Positions 40,565-49,855 of a stretch of 64,000 nt of DNA are shown in pieces (the first letter of the stretch is position 1; each line of letters opens with the position of its first letter). The stretch covers positions 248,001 through 312,000 of the forward strand of contig NZ_KQ033920.1 in the NCBI RefSeq assembly GCF_000969825.1. Reading direction: 5' to 3'. The stretch is from Parabacteroides gordonii MS-1 = DSM 23371 (GTDB lineage Bacteria > Bacteroidota > Bacteroidia > Bacteroidales > Tannerellaceae). A program made the translations under genes and the position numbers. The notes beneath the pieces were generated by a model that did not search any database, was not told the DNA's origin, and saw only the letters and a list, made by a program, of their open reading frames with translations.

Positions 40565-41643
40565 AACCAGTCTTTTTTCCGCATATATATCCAGGTGAGC
40601 AGGCCTGTGAGGAACATAATTCCCCAGGCAATGCCATAACCGTATCTCCAGTCGAGTTCAGGCATCAGCTTAAAGTTCATCCCCCATACACCAACAAGGA
40701 ATGTCAGTGGAATGAAAAGGGTAGACACTACCGTCAGCCGCTTCATGATCGCATTCATGCGCAGGTCGTTGTTGGAAATATAGAGATCCACTAAGGAAGA
40801 GATGATTTCCCTGCAACTTTCGGTCGTTTGTATGACAAACTGCAACTGGTCGGATAAATCGGTATAGACCGGCAACATATCCGGACTTATTATTCCGTTT
40901 TCTGTGCGTAACAATTTGGGGAATTGTTCTTTCAAAGGCTGGCTGTTCTTGCGGATAATCATGTATTCATGGCGGCGCTGTTGTATCAGCGATCCCATAT
41001 TGCCCTGGTCGCTTTTTATATCGAGCAGAGTTTCTTCTATATCCTCCAGCATTTCCTCTACTTTAGAGGCTGTTTCTACCAGATTGGCGATAATCGTATT
41101 CAGCAGGAAAGCCAGTAGCAATCCGCTGCCTTTTTTTCGCAGGTTCAGCATATCCGATTCCAGTGCTTTCATTGTACTGGCAAATACCGGATTGTTCGTC
41201 TCGGTAAAAGTGATGACCACATTTCCTGTCACCAGCAGACTGATATGCTCGGAATGAATTTCCATATTCGCATCATAGTAGCTGGAATTAAGAATGATAA
41301 GCATGTGGTTGGCATACTCTTCGATCTTCACGACATGTTGAGGGGTCAGGATATCTTTGGCATCCAGGTTATGCAGTCCGAAATCGTTTACGATACGTGT
41401 GATCGCTTCCGAATCGGTAAGTCCGCTCACCTGGAACCAGTTTACTTTATTGGGGTCTGTCAGCTTGTTGAACGAGGTAGTTCCTTTCTTGACTTCTGTC
41501 GTATGAAGTCCGTCGGAATTGTATTGTGTGAGACGAATGTCGGTTACTGTTTCATGTTCACCTGCATAATAATATTTATCCGACAAATGCCGGTTGGAAA
41601 TATGTCTGCGCCTGTGTAAACGCGTTCCCTCTTTTCGTCTCAT
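40561..41643 (-). CDS. corA: CorA-type magnesium/cobalt transporter
   Basis: A 360-residue CorA-family channel. It has a large cytoplasmic helical domain and two C-terminal membrane helices. The signature GMN is present in VGVWGMNFKLMPEL between them, and the chain ends with the basic tail RKKDWF. It transports Mg2+ and possibly Co2+ or Ni2+. The gene starts 12 bp after the end of mutS2, so it is probably co-transcribed. Confidence 0.93.
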   Translation of the reverse strand: MRRKEGTRLHRRRHISNRHLSDKYYYAGEHETVTDIRLTQYNSDGLHTTEVKKGTTSFNKLTDPNKVNWFQVSGLTDSEAITRIVNDFGLHNLDAKDILTPQHVVKIEEYANHMLIILNSSYYDANMEIHSEHISLLVTGNVVITFTETNNPVFASTMKALESDMLNLRKKGSGLLLAFLLNTIIANLVETASKVEEMLEDIEETLLDIKSDQGNMGSLIQQRRHEYMIIRKNSQPLKEQFPKLLRTENGIISPDMLPVYTDLSDQLQFVIQTTESCREIISSLVDLYISNNDLRMNAIMKRLTVVSTLFIPLTFLVGVWGMNFKLMPELDWRYGYGIAWGIMFLTGLLTWIYMRKKDWF

Positions 41644-41655
41644 AACTACAATTGT

Positions 41656-44127
41656 TTAATCCAGTTCTACAACAGTGATACCTGCACCGCCAAACTGGAC
41701 ATGCTCATCGTGGTAATGCCCGACTCCCGGAACCGAATGCAGATAGTCGCGTATCAGTTGCCGGAGAATACCTGTACCCGTGCCGTGCAGGATACGTACC
41801 CGTTCCGCTCCGACCTGGATGGCATCGTCAATGAAATAGGTTACAGCTTGCAGTGCTTCATCGCCCCTCATACCTCTAACATCTATCTCCTGCTTAAAGT
41901 TCAGTTTCTTTTCATGCATATGGTCTGTTGTGCCCACACTGACAAAGGTACTTTTCTGGATCTCCTTTTTGATCTGGCCTTTGCTGACCTTCTCCAGTTG
42001 CTCCAGTTTGACTGTACTTTTTATCATACCGAATGCCACGACAGCCTGTTTTCCCTGTAGCTCCATGACTGTTCCGGCCGATACCTGTCCTTTCAGACGG
42101 ACATTATCGCCCACTTCGATCACCTCGCGGTTGAACGTCTGTTTGGCAGCCGGCGCATTCTGTTTCTGCTTCTTACGCTCTTTACGTTCCTGCAGTTTAG
42201 CCATTTTGCGAGCTATCTTATCGTCTTCTTCTCCGGTCGACTCGACAGATGCTTTGAATTCCTCCAATGCTTTGCGGGCAAGCTTGGTCTGTTCCTTTTC
42301 CGCCTGTGCTTCCTTGATCTCACGAACCGTATTTTCGATTTTTGCATTGGCTTCGGCCAGTATTCGCTGTGCTTCGGCCTTTGCTTCGCGCATGATCTCC
42401 TTGCGTTGCTTGTTGACTTCTTCCAGGTCTTTTTCGTAACGCGCCGTGATATCTTCCAGCTTCTTTTCCTGCTGGCGGATATTCTGCCGTTTGCTTTCCC
42501 AGTAACGTTTGTCGCGAACAATATCCTGTAGATATTTGTCCATATCGATATAATCGGAACCGACCTTGGCGGAAGCGTCGGCAATCACGTCTTCCGGTAG
42601 TCCGATCTTTCGTGCGATCTCTACTGCGAACGAACTACCCGGGTTTCCAATCGATAGTTTGAACAACGGTTGCATCAGATGGCGGTCGTACAACATGGCA
42701 CCGTTTACGATCCCTTCAGTATCTTCGGCGAAATGCTTCAGGTTCTGATAGTGGGTCGTGATTACTCCGAAGCTATGGTTGCGGTTGAACCGGTCTAACA
42801 ACGCTTCAGCAATGGCTCCACCGATCTGTGGCTCCGTACCGCTACCGAATTCGTCGATCAGTATGATCGTTTTTTCGTTACAGTTCCTGACAAAATACTT
42901 CATGTTGGTCAGGTGGGAGCTGTATGTACTCAGGTCGTTCTCGATACTCTGTTCATCACCGATATCGATAAAGATACTGGTGAAAATTCCGGTACGCGAA
43001 CTCTCATGCAAAGGAATTAACAACCCGCATTGCAGCATATACTGCAACAATCCGACTGTCTTCAGGCAAACTGATTTACCTCCGGCATTCGGGCCGGATA
43101 TGATCAGCAGGCGTTTTTTCTCATCGAGCGTGATGTCGAGCGGTATGACCTGCTTGTTTTGTTTTTGTAAAGACAGATAAAGCAGGGGATGGACGGCACG
43201 CGCCCAGTCTACCTGTTGTATGTTTTCAACTACCGGCTTGATCCCTTTCACCTGCTCGGCAAAAAGAGCTTTGGCACGAATGAAATCGATATCGGCCATA
43301 AACTCATACGATTGCAGGATATCCGGAACCATCGGACGGACGATATTGGTGAAGTCTGTCAGGATCTTCATGATCTCGCGCCGTTCGTCGCCTTCCAGCT
43401 CCCTGACGCGGTTGTTGGCTTCGACAACGACTTCCGGCTCAATGAACACAGTCTTGCCACTGGCAGACTCGTCATGTACGATCCCTTTGATCTTTCTTTT
43501 GAAAGCTGGAGCGACGGGGATCATCAGACGTCCGTCGCGCATGGTAGGTGTTACGTCTTTGTCGACAACTCCTTCCGACTGTGCGCTTCGCAAGATCGAT
43601 TGCAGGCTGCGGGAAATACCGCTCATTGTCGATGTGATCTCCTTCCTGATCTGTGCCAGTGTGGGAGAGGCATTATCTTTTACTTTTCCGAACTTATCCA
43701 GGATGGAGTCTATTTTTCCTATCAGTTGCGGGAAGACAAGTATATCTCCGGCCAAAGCCGTAAGTGCCGGATAAGCGATCTCTTCATCCTCTACAGGACG
43801 GAAAAAGCGGACGATATCGTTGATGGTTTGTAAAGAACGTTTCAGGTCGAATAGCTCCTTTTCATCCAACCAGGTTCCTTCCGGACGTATCCGCTTCAGC
43901 GAATAGCGTACATCGAAGAAGAAAGCGGCAGGAAATTCCTGTTCCCCATGTAAAATACGGACAAACTCATCGGTTTGTTCCAGACGTTCAATAACAGTTG
44001 AATAATCTGCCGAAAATTCCATTTCGGCTACCCGCTCTTGTCCCAGCGGGCTTAAACATTTATCGGAAATTAAACGGCGGACTTTATCGAACCCCGTTTT
44101 TTGTTCAAAGTTTTGTGGATATATCAC
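41656..44127 (-). CDS. mutS2: Endonuclease MutS2
   Basis: An 823-residue MutS2 with MutS core/lever helices, an ATPase domain (ISGPNAGGKSVCLKT Walker A, IILIDEFGSGTEP Walker B), a long Lys/Glu-rich coiled coil (around 515-640) and a C-terminal Smr nuclease domain (IDVRGMRGDEALQ, ILHGTGTGILRQLIRDYL). MutS2 limits homologous recombination and rescues collided ribosomes, by family. It starts 15 bp after the PDZ-protein gene and precedes corA. Confidence 0.96.
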   Translation of the reverse strand: MIYPQNFEQKTGFDKVRRLISDKCLSPLGQERVAEMEFSADYSTVIERLEQTDEFVRILHGEQEFPAAFFFDVRYSLKRIRPEGTWLDEKELFDLKRSLQTINDIVRFFRPVEDEEIAYPALTALAGDILVFPQLIGKIDSILDKFGKVKDNASPTLAQIRKEITSTMSGISRSLQSILRSAQSEGVVDKDVTPTMRDGRLMIPVAPAFKRKIKGIVHDESASGKTVFIEPEVVVEANNRVRELEGDERREIMKILTDFTNIVRPMVPDILQSYEFMADIDFIRAKALFAEQVKGIKPVVENIQQVDWARAVHPLLYLSLQKQNKQVIPLDITLDEKKRLLIISGPNAGGKSVCLKTVGLLQYMLQCGLLIPLHESSRTGIFTSIFIDIGDEQSIENDLSTYSSHLTNMKYFVRNCNEKTIILIDEFGSGTEPQIGGAIAEALLDRFNRNHSFGVITTHYQNLKHFAEDTEGIVNGAMLYDRHLMQPLFKLSIGNPGSSFAVEIARKIGLPEDVIADASAKVGSDYIDMDKYLQDIVRDKRYWESKRQNIRQQEKKLEDITARYEKDLEEVNKQRKEIMREAKAEAQRILAEANAKIENTVREIKEAQAEKEQTKLARKALEEFKASVESTGEEDDKIARKMAKLQERKERKKQKQNAPAAKQTFNREVIEVGDNVRLKGQVSAGTVMELQGKQAVVAFGMIKSTVKLEQLEKVSKGQIKKEIQKSTFVSVGTTDHMHEKKLNFKQEIDVRGMRGDEALQAVTYFIDDAIQVGAERVRILHGTGTGILRQLIRDYLHSVPGVGHYHDEHVQFGGAGITVVELD

Positions 44128-44142
44128 GTTAATTAATATGCT

Positions 44143-45567
44143 TTATTTTATCTCCACCGTAACCTCTCTGCGGATGGTAGGGCGGACGATGTATTCCATT
44201 TTGTTTTTGCCCCTTTTGACTTCAAACGTACAGGCATTATTTCCTGCAGGATTGACATACGGAGCATAATAATATAAGTAGGAGAAGGCTCCTACATTGC
44301 CGGAGCTTTGCAGTGCATCGGCAACCTGAGAGTATTTGAATGTATCCCAGAACATACAGCGTTTAAATCCGTTGGCATCTGTAAACCGTGTTTTCGGATC
44401 GCGGTATTTCATCGTTTTTGATATGAAATTCTTATAGCCGGCGGTAAATTCTTCGGCGGAATAATTCATTTTGTTGTCATTGATCTTTTCGATCACATCG
44501 CGTGGACGAAGGCCGGATGCATAAGCCGGTGAATTGCGGTCGACATCCGTAATCAGTTCCAGACGGTCGATGTCATAGCTGATCCCTGTATAATTGTAGG
44601 TTTTCTGACTGACCTTGTATTGTACGTTGCGGCCATATTTCACGTAAGGATACTGCATCAGCATTAACGGAGCATGGATACGGGCATACTCTTCCAGACG
44701 GTAGGAATCTTCCAGTAATTCATTCGCCTCACATTCCCAGATGATACGTCCAGGGACAAATGCCTGGTCGATCATGCGGAAACCGAACTGCAACAGATAT
44801 TCCGCTTCTGCTTCCGCAGCGGAACTCCCCAGGAAGGGGAAAGAGTCCATCTTGCTCTGCGTAAAGTTATAGCGATAGGTCGGCTCCTTGTCTACCAAGA
44901 TCACGTTTGTTCCCTTGAAATTCGGATTTTTATCAAAGAAATAGAATGTTTGTATCAAGATATCCGGCTGGGCAATATTAAGAGTTAACCCTTTTTTGGT
45001 CAGTTCTTTTTCAATGCATTCATTGATCGCTGTTTCCAGTTTACGGTTGTTTTCGTCGATCGCAGCAAAAGCAAATGTCTTGAATTTAGCGAAACTGACA
45101 GAGTCGGGGGTAACTACTGTTTTAAACGGGCAGGTAAAAGTCCGTTCACCGGTCGTTTCCAGGCTATACATCGAGAAAGCGGATGCCAGTTGATCTTCCA
45201 TGATTGAGTTAACCTTCTTGCAATCTTTCTTTACCATCACCTGTTTGGTCGGGACGGCAAGATTACTGATCGTAAGGATCACCTCATTCTTTCCGGCCGG
45301 ATTAAACAGTTCCGCAATCTCCTGGGGAGATACTTCGGTTGTTGTTACTCCGTCTATCGCCTCTATTATATCTCCTTGTTTTACGCCGGCCAACTCTGCC
45401 GAAGAATAAGGGATTATTCCGGTTATTACAGGTTTGTTTTTCCCCCAGTTCTTACTCTGGCTGATATCGTATGTAAATCCTAATCTGCAAATGGATGCAT
45501 TCCGGTTTTGAGCATAACCGACCATAAATACAAACAACAGTAATATGGATAAAATAATTCTCTTCAT
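44143..45567 (-). CDS. Exported protein with two PDZ domains and a DUF4136-like middle
   Basis: A 474-residue exported protein (signal peptide 1-19). PDZ domain 1 lies near residues 47-110 (GIIPYSSAELAGVKQGDIIEAIDG). The middle (about 150-300) resembles DUF4136 lipoprotein domains (FKTFAFAAIDENNRKLETAI, PDILIQTFYFFD). PDZ 2 is near 335-385 (VDRNSPAYASGLRPRDVIEKIND). No protease domain is present. It may be a periplasmic scaffold or chaperone. It precedes mutS2 and has a -7 box at 45626-45633. Confidence 0.8.
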   Translation of the reverse strand: MKRIILSILLLFVFMVGYAQNRNASICRLGFTYDISQSKNWGKNKPVITGIIPYSSAELAGVKQGDIIEAIDGVTTTEVSPQEIAELFNPAGKNEVILTISNLAVPTKQVMVKKDCKKVNSIMEDQLASAFSMYSLETTGERTFTCPFKTVVTPDSVSFAKFKTFAFAAIDENNRKLETAINECIEKELTKKGLTLNIAQPDILIQTFYFFDKNPNFKGTNVILVDKEPTYRYNFTQSKMDSFPFLGSSAAEAEAEYLLQFGFRMIDQAFVPGRIIWECEANELLEDSYRLEEYARIHAPLMLMQYPYVKYGRNVQYKVSQKTYNYTGISYDIDRLELITDVDRNSPAYASGLRPRDVIEKINDNKMNYSAEEFTAGYKNFISKTMKYRDPKTRFTDANGFKRCMFWDTFKYSQVADALQSSGNVGAFSYLYYYAPYVNPAGNNACTFEVKRGKNKMEYIVRPTIRREVTVEIK

Positions 45568-45625
45568 AACGTCAGAAATTCTATTATTAGTATTAATAAT
45601 GCCTGTTTAAATCTAAATATACAGG

Positions 45626-45633
45626 CAAAGGTA
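45626..45633 (-). promoter_or_regulatory. -7 box of the PDZ-mutS2-corA operon
   Basis: TACCTTTG on the minus strand, about 60 bp before the PDZ-protein start. Confidence 0.5.
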
Positions 45634-45789
45634 AAGATATTTTTGTTGTGTAGGAATAGTTGGCAGCATATTTGATATTATTCCAGTGCATGACAACAGG
45701 GATAACTTTATCTATACACCTCGTGCCATTAGATAGAGATAGTTGTATATCGCTGACAATTAGGTAATAATAAAAATATTAAGATAGTT

Positions 45790-46374
45790 ATGAGCAAGAT
45801 GAATTTTAATGGAAAGAATGAAACATCTGAAAAAGATGAACACCTGAATCAGGAAGATGCGACAAATTTGCAGCACGAACAGGAAAATGCGGCAGAAGAA
45901 ACAGCCGCGACTGACAATGTGACCGAAGAACTGGACGCGCTGAAAAAGAAGTACAACGAACTGAACGACTCTCATCTGCGTTTAATGGCAGAATTCGACA
46001 ATTATCGTAAACGTACCTTACGTGAAAAGACCGATCTGATCAAGAATGGTGGCGAAGCTGCTCTGAAAGGATTGCTTCCCGTTGTCGATGATTTCGAACG
46101 TGCATTACAGAACATCCGTAAATCGGATGATGTTGAAGCCGTAAAAGAAGGAGTGGAATTGATCTATTCCAAGTTTATGGCTTACCTGGCCCAGCAGGGA
46201 GTGAAAGCCATAGAGGCGGTAGGACAACCGTTCGATACCGAATTGTTTGAAGCTGTGGCTACTATTCCTGCTCCGGAACCTGGCTTGAAAGGAAAGATCC
46301 TCGATTGTGTCCAGACCGGATATACTTTAAATGACAGAGTGCTGCGTCACGCTAAAGTAGTAGTAGGAGAATAA
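45790..46374 (+). CDS. grpE: Nucleotide exchange factor GrpE
   Basis: A 194-residue GrpE that promotes ADP release from DnaK. An acidic, disordered N-terminus (about 1-40) is followed by the long dimer helix (ELDALKKKYNELNDSHLRLMAEFDNYRKRT) and the C-terminal beta domain (GVKAIEAVGQPFDTELFEAVAT, VLRHAKVVVGE). It lies 36 bp upstream of dnaJ. No TAnnTTTG box was found in the 222 bp upstream, which may reflect control by another sigma factor. No CIRCE inverted repeat was seen. Confidence 0.96.
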   Translation: MSKMNFNGKNETSEKDEHLNQEDATNLQHEQENAAEETAATDNVTEELDALKKKYNELNDSHLRLMAEFDNYRKRTLREKTDLIKNGGEAALKGLLPVVDDFERALQNIRKSDDVEAVKEGVELIYSKFMAYLAQQGVKAIEAVGQPFDTELFEAVATIPAPEPGLKGKILDCVQTGYTLNDRVLRHAKVVVGE

Positions 46375-46410
46375 GCAACGTGCTAACGGGCAAATAACAA
46401 CAATACAAAG

Positions 46411-47571
46411 ATGGCTAAAAGAGATTATTATGAAGTGCTGGAGGTGGAAAGAACCGCTACAGTAGAAGAAATTAAGAAAGCATATCGGAAAAAAGCAATT
46501 CAGTTCCACCCTGACAAGAACCCTGGTGATAAACAGGCAGAAGAAAACTTTAAAGAAGCTGCCGAAGCGTACGACGTATTGGGAGATCCTCAGAAGCGTC
46601 AACGTTATGACCAGTTCGGGCATGCCGGAGTAGGAGGTGCTTCTCAGGGAGGAGGCTTTGGTGGAGCCGGAATGTCTATGGAAGATATTTTCTCTCAGTT
46701 CGGAGACATCTTTGGCGGACACTTCGGTGGATTTGGTGGTTTCGGTGGTTTTGGCGGAGGCTCTCGTGGCGGCCGCCGGGTGAACCGCGGATCGGATTTG
46801 CGTGTGAAGGTAAAACTGAATCTGAAAGAGATCGCCAACGGAGTAGAAAAGAAAATCAAGGTTAAGAAATATGTCCCTTGCAGCAAATGTCACGGAAGCG
46901 GGGCAGAGGACGACCATAGCAGCAAGACTTGTGATACTTGTCACGGTAGTGGTGTGGTGACCCGTGTTGCCAATACCATCTTAGGACAGATGCAGACACA
47001 GTCCACTTGTCCGACCTGCGGAGGTGAAGGTAAGATCATTACCAAAAAGTGTTCCGAATGTAACGGCGAAGGAATTATGCGTGATGACGACATCATTACC
47101 ATCAATATTCCGGCCGGTGTTGCAGAAGGAATGCAATTGTCTATGAGCGGCAAAGGAAATGCAGCGCGTCATGGAGGTATCAACGGTGATTTGCTGATCC
47201 TGATTGAAGAGGAGCCGCATCCGGAGTTAATCCGTGATGAAAACGACTTGTTATATAACTTGTTGTTGAGCGTACCTCAGGCGGCATTAGGAGGAAATGT
47301 AGAAGTTCCGACTATCGATGGCAAGGCGAAAGTGAAGATCGAACCGGGTACACAGCCGGGTAAGGTTCTTCGTTTGAGAAACAAGGGATTGCCTTCTGTA
47401 AATAGTTATGGAACAGGTGACTTGCTCGTGAACGTAAGTGTGTATATTCCGGAAACACTGTCAGCGTCAGAAAAAGAAACGTTGACTGGCCTGGATAATT
47501 CACCTAACTTCCAGCCTAACCGCACCATGAAGGAAAAGATCTTCAGTAAATTCAGACATATGTTTGATTAG
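46411..47571 (+). CDS. dnaJ: Molecular chaperone DnaJ
   Basis: A 386-residue type I DnaJ: J domain with HPD (FHPDKNPG), a Gly/Phe-rich linker (around 75-120), four CxxCxGxG zinc motifs ([32 protein letters not shown]) and the C-terminal client-binding domains. It stimulates DnaK ATPase and delivers unfolded proteins. Second gene of the grpE-dnaJ operon and followed by a strong terminator. Confidence 0.97.
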   Translation: MAKRDYYEVLEVERTATVEEIKKAYRKKAIQFHPDKNPGDKQAEENFKEAAEAYDVLGDPQKRQRYDQFGHAGVGGASQGGGFGGAGMSMEDIFSQFGDIFGGHFGGFGGFGGFGGGSRGGRRVNRGSDLRVKVKLNLKEIANGVEKKIKVKKYVPCSKCHGSGAEDDHSSKTCDTCHGSGVVTRVANTILGQMQTQSTCPTCGGEGKIITKKCSECNGEGIMRDDDIITINIPAGVAEGMQLSMSGKGNAARHGGINGDLLILIEEEPHPELIRDENDLLYNLLLSVPQAALGGNVEVPTIDGKAKVKIEPGTQPGKVLRLRNKGLPSVNSYGTGDLLVNVSVYIPETLSASEKETLTGLDNSPNFQPNRTMKEKIFSKFRHMFD

Positions 47572-47601
47572 AGAAATTCAAATATTCTCAAGCAAAAGAA
47601 A

Positions 47602-47640
47602 GAGTAAAGTTGACTTTGTAAGTCGGCTTTACTCTTTTTT
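47602..47640 (+). terminator. Terminator of the grpE-dnaJ operon
   Basis: GAGTAAAGTTGAC (47602-47614) pairs with GTCGGCTTTACTC (47622-47634) over 13 bp allowing two G-U pairs, followed by a run of T. It lies between dnaJ and the convergent HAD gene. Confidence 0.85.
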
Positions 47641-47648
47641 TGTTAGGT

Positions 47649-48284
47649 CTACCACCTCAAATAATCCTCGAAAGTGATCTGTACGAAATTGGGGATTACT
47701 TCATATACCTTATTTTTAAGTGTTTCTTCCGGATTGGTGGTGCTTAGTCCGATTACCCGCATACCGGCATCGGTTCCGGCTTGTATTCCGGCGAAAGAGT
47801 CTTCAAAGACGATGCAGTCGGCGGGGGAGACATTCAGGTCGTTTGCTGCCAGTAAATAACACATCGGATCGGGTTTGCCTTTTGTGATACGGTCGGCTGT
47901 TACGATCGTGTCGAACATGTTTTCCAGATGATGTAATTTGAAAGCACGTTTCACTTTTAAATCATCAGAGCTGGTGACCAATCCTATTTGTACACCTTGC
48001 TTTTTCAGCAGATGAAGAAATTCCATAGAACCGGGCATGGCCGGCAGGGGCATTGTGCTTTCATACTCGGTTGATTCTTTTATTACCATCTGACGGAATT
48101 CATCCGTACGATCGGAAAAATACTTGTCCATGATGTAAGGGAGTGTTGTCCCTTTAATTACAGCTGCGAAGTTTTCAATACCTGTTTCATAACGTTCACC
48201 TGCTTCATTCCAGAAAATATCATAAATGGGTTCTGTGTCAACTATCACACCGTCAAAGTCAAAAAGAGCCGTTTTGAATTTCAT
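47649..48284 (-). CDS. HAD-superfamily phosphatase (beta-phosphoglucomutase-like)
   Basis: A 211-residue HAD hydrolase. Motif I is ALFDFDGVIVDTEP, motif II IGLVTSSD, motif III Lys in ITKGKPDP, motif IV VFEDSFAGIQAGTDAGM. The cap region after motif I is of the small alpha-helical type, as in beta-phosphoglucomutases and sugar phosphatases. An upstream in-frame ATG at 48314 lies at or before the predicted transcription start, so MKFKTALFDFDG (48284) is chosen. Substrate unknown. Confidence 0.93.
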   Translation of the reverse strand: MKFKTALFDFDGVIVDTEPIYDIFWNEAGERYETGIENFAAVIKGTTLPYIMDKYFSDRTDEFRQMVIKESTEYESTMPLPAMPGSMEFLHLLKKQGVQIGLVTSSDDLKVKRAFKLHHLENMFDTIVTADRITKGKPDPMCYLLAANDLNVSPADCIVFEDSFAGIQAGTDAGMRVIGLSTTNPEETLKNKVYEVIPNFVQITFEDYLRW

Positions 48285-48315
48285 AAAAATACCTTTATTG
48301 ATTACATTTTGCACA

Positions 48316-48323
48316 CAAAGATA
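48316..48323 (-). promoter_or_regulatory. -7 box of the HAD phosphatase gene
   Basis: TATCTTTG on the minus strand. Transcription would begin near 48309, excluding the ATG at 48314 as start. Confidence 0.55.
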
Positions 48324-48397
48324 AGCCTATTTCTTCGATAAGAGCGCATCTTTATTAAAATTGCTACACTTTTGCTGGTGAATTATGAATAAACTCT

Positions 48398-48405
48398 TAT
48401 CTTTG
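48398..48405 (+). promoter_or_regulatory. -7 box of the DUF1080 gene
   Basis: TATCTTTG on the plus strand; a TTG at 48372-48374 is 23 nt upstream, slightly too far for an ideal -33 element. Confidence 0.5.
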
Positions 48406-48476
48406 TGTCCGTACACATTAGTATATTGATATACCGGAAAAACATTTCTTACTTATAATACTAAAAGGAAAACAGA

Positions 48477-49853
48477 ATGAAAGCAAGTTTGAAGTTGGCA
48501 GCATTATCTCTTGTGCTGCTTTGTTCCTGTCAACCGAATGATGGCTGGCAGAAGTTATTCAATGGTAAAGATCTTACCGGTTTCAAACAGTTGAATGGAG
48601 AGGCTCCTTACCGGGTGGAAGACGGTTGCCTGGTTGGTACTTCGGTGACAGGCCAGCCGAACAGTTTTATGGCTACCGAACAGGAGTATGGTGATTTTAT
48701 CCTGGAGTTTGAGGCCTTATGTGATCCTTCTTTAAATTCGGGTGTACAGTTCCGTAGCGAGAGTCGTCCGGATTATCAGAACGGACGTGTACATGGCTAT
48801 CAATGCGAAATGGATCCGTCCGACAGAGCGTGGAGCGGTGGTGTATATGATGAAGCACGTCGCGGCTGGCTTGTGACACTGGTCGATAATAAACTGGGAC
48901 AGGCTGCTTATAAAAAGACGGACTGGAACAAATACCGTATTGAAGCGATCGGTAATAATATCCGTATCTGGCTGAATGGTGTAAATACGGCCAATCTTTA
49001 TGATGACGAAACAGCGAAGGGCTTTATTGCTTTTCAGGTACACGGTATCGGAAAGAATACGGAACTGGAAGGAAAAGAAATCAAATGGCGTAATATCCGT
49101 ATCAAGACAGAGAATCTGGAAGCAGAACGTATGCAGGGGACTTTGGCTCCGGAAGTGAACCGTGTTCCTAATTACCTGACGGAAGCAGAAAAGGCAGACG
49201 GTTGGAATCTGATGTTCGACGGTAAGACAACCAATGGATGGCGTGGAGCCCATAAAGAGGCTTTCCCGGATCATGGCTGGAAGGTTGAAGACGGACAATT
49301 GATCGTGCTGAAATCGGGTGGTGCCGAATCTACTAATGGTGGTGATATTGTTTCTGACAATGAATATGCTGCATTTGAACTGAGTCTGGAATTCAAAATC
49401 ACTCCGGGAGCAAACAGCGGTATCAAGTATTTTGTAACGGAAGCGGAAAAACAGAAAGGTTCGGCTTATGGACTGGAATACCAGATACTGGACGATAAAC
49501 TTCATCCGGATGCAAAACTATATACCACTTTCCCCGGTAGCCGTACACTGGCAAGCCTTTATGATATGATGCCTGCTCAGAACAAACGTTTCAACGGTGT
49601 TGGAAACTGGAATCAGGCAGTCGTTAAAGTATTTCCGAATAACCATGTGGAACATTGGTTGAACGGTTTTAAAACACTTGAATACGAACGTGGATCGGAT
49701 GCTTTCCGTGAATTAGTGAAAGGTAGTAAATATGCTGCCCCGTCATATAACGAGGCAGGTCGTTTCGGAGAAGCTCCCCAGGGACATATCCTGTTACAGG
49801 ATCATGGCGATGAGGTAGCATTCCGCAGTATAAAAATTAAAGAACTTAAATAG
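48477..49853 (+). CDS. Tandem DUF1080 (3-keto-disaccharide hydrolase) lipoprotein
   Basis: A 458-residue lipoprotein (LLCSC, Cys at about 18) made of two DUF1080 jelly-roll domains. Domain 1 spans about 23-215 (GWQKLFNGKDLTGFKQLNGEA, DFILEFEALCDPSLNSGVQFRSES). Domain 2 spans about 240-458 (GWNLMFDGKTTNGWRG, AFELSLEFKITPGANSGIKYFV). DUF1080 proteins include 3-keto-disaccharide hydrolases acting on 3-keto sugars made by glucose-fructose oxidoreductase-like enzymes. No such oxidoreductase is adjacent. Confidence 0.88.
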   Translation: MKASLKLAALSLVLLCSCQPNDGWQKLFNGKDLTGFKQLNGEAPYRVEDGCLVGTSVTGQPNSFMATEQEYGDFILEFEALCDPSLNSGVQFRSESRPDYQNGRVHGYQCEMDPSDRAWSGGVYDEARRGWLVTLVDNKLGQAAYKKTDWNKYRIEAIGNNIRIWLNGVNTANLYDDETAKGFIAFQVHGIGKNTELEGKEIKWRNIRIKTENLEAERMQGTLAPEVNRVPNYLTEAEKADGWNLMFDGKTTNGWRGAHKEAFPDHGWKVEDGQLIVLKSGGAESTNGGDIVSDNEYAAFELSLEFKITPGANSGIKYFVTEAEKQKGSAYGLEYQILDDKLHPDAKLYTTFPGSRTLASLYDMMPAQNKRFNGVGNWNQAVVKVFPNNHVEHWLNGFKTLEYERGSDAFRELVKGSKYAAPSYNEAGRFGEAPQGHILLQDHGDEVAFRSIKIKELK

Positions 49854-49855
49854 TC

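Noticed and set aside
45568-45789. CIRCE-type heat-shock operator upstream of grpE
   Set aside because: No 9-bp inverted repeat with 9-bp spacing was found, and no hrcA gene is adjacent.
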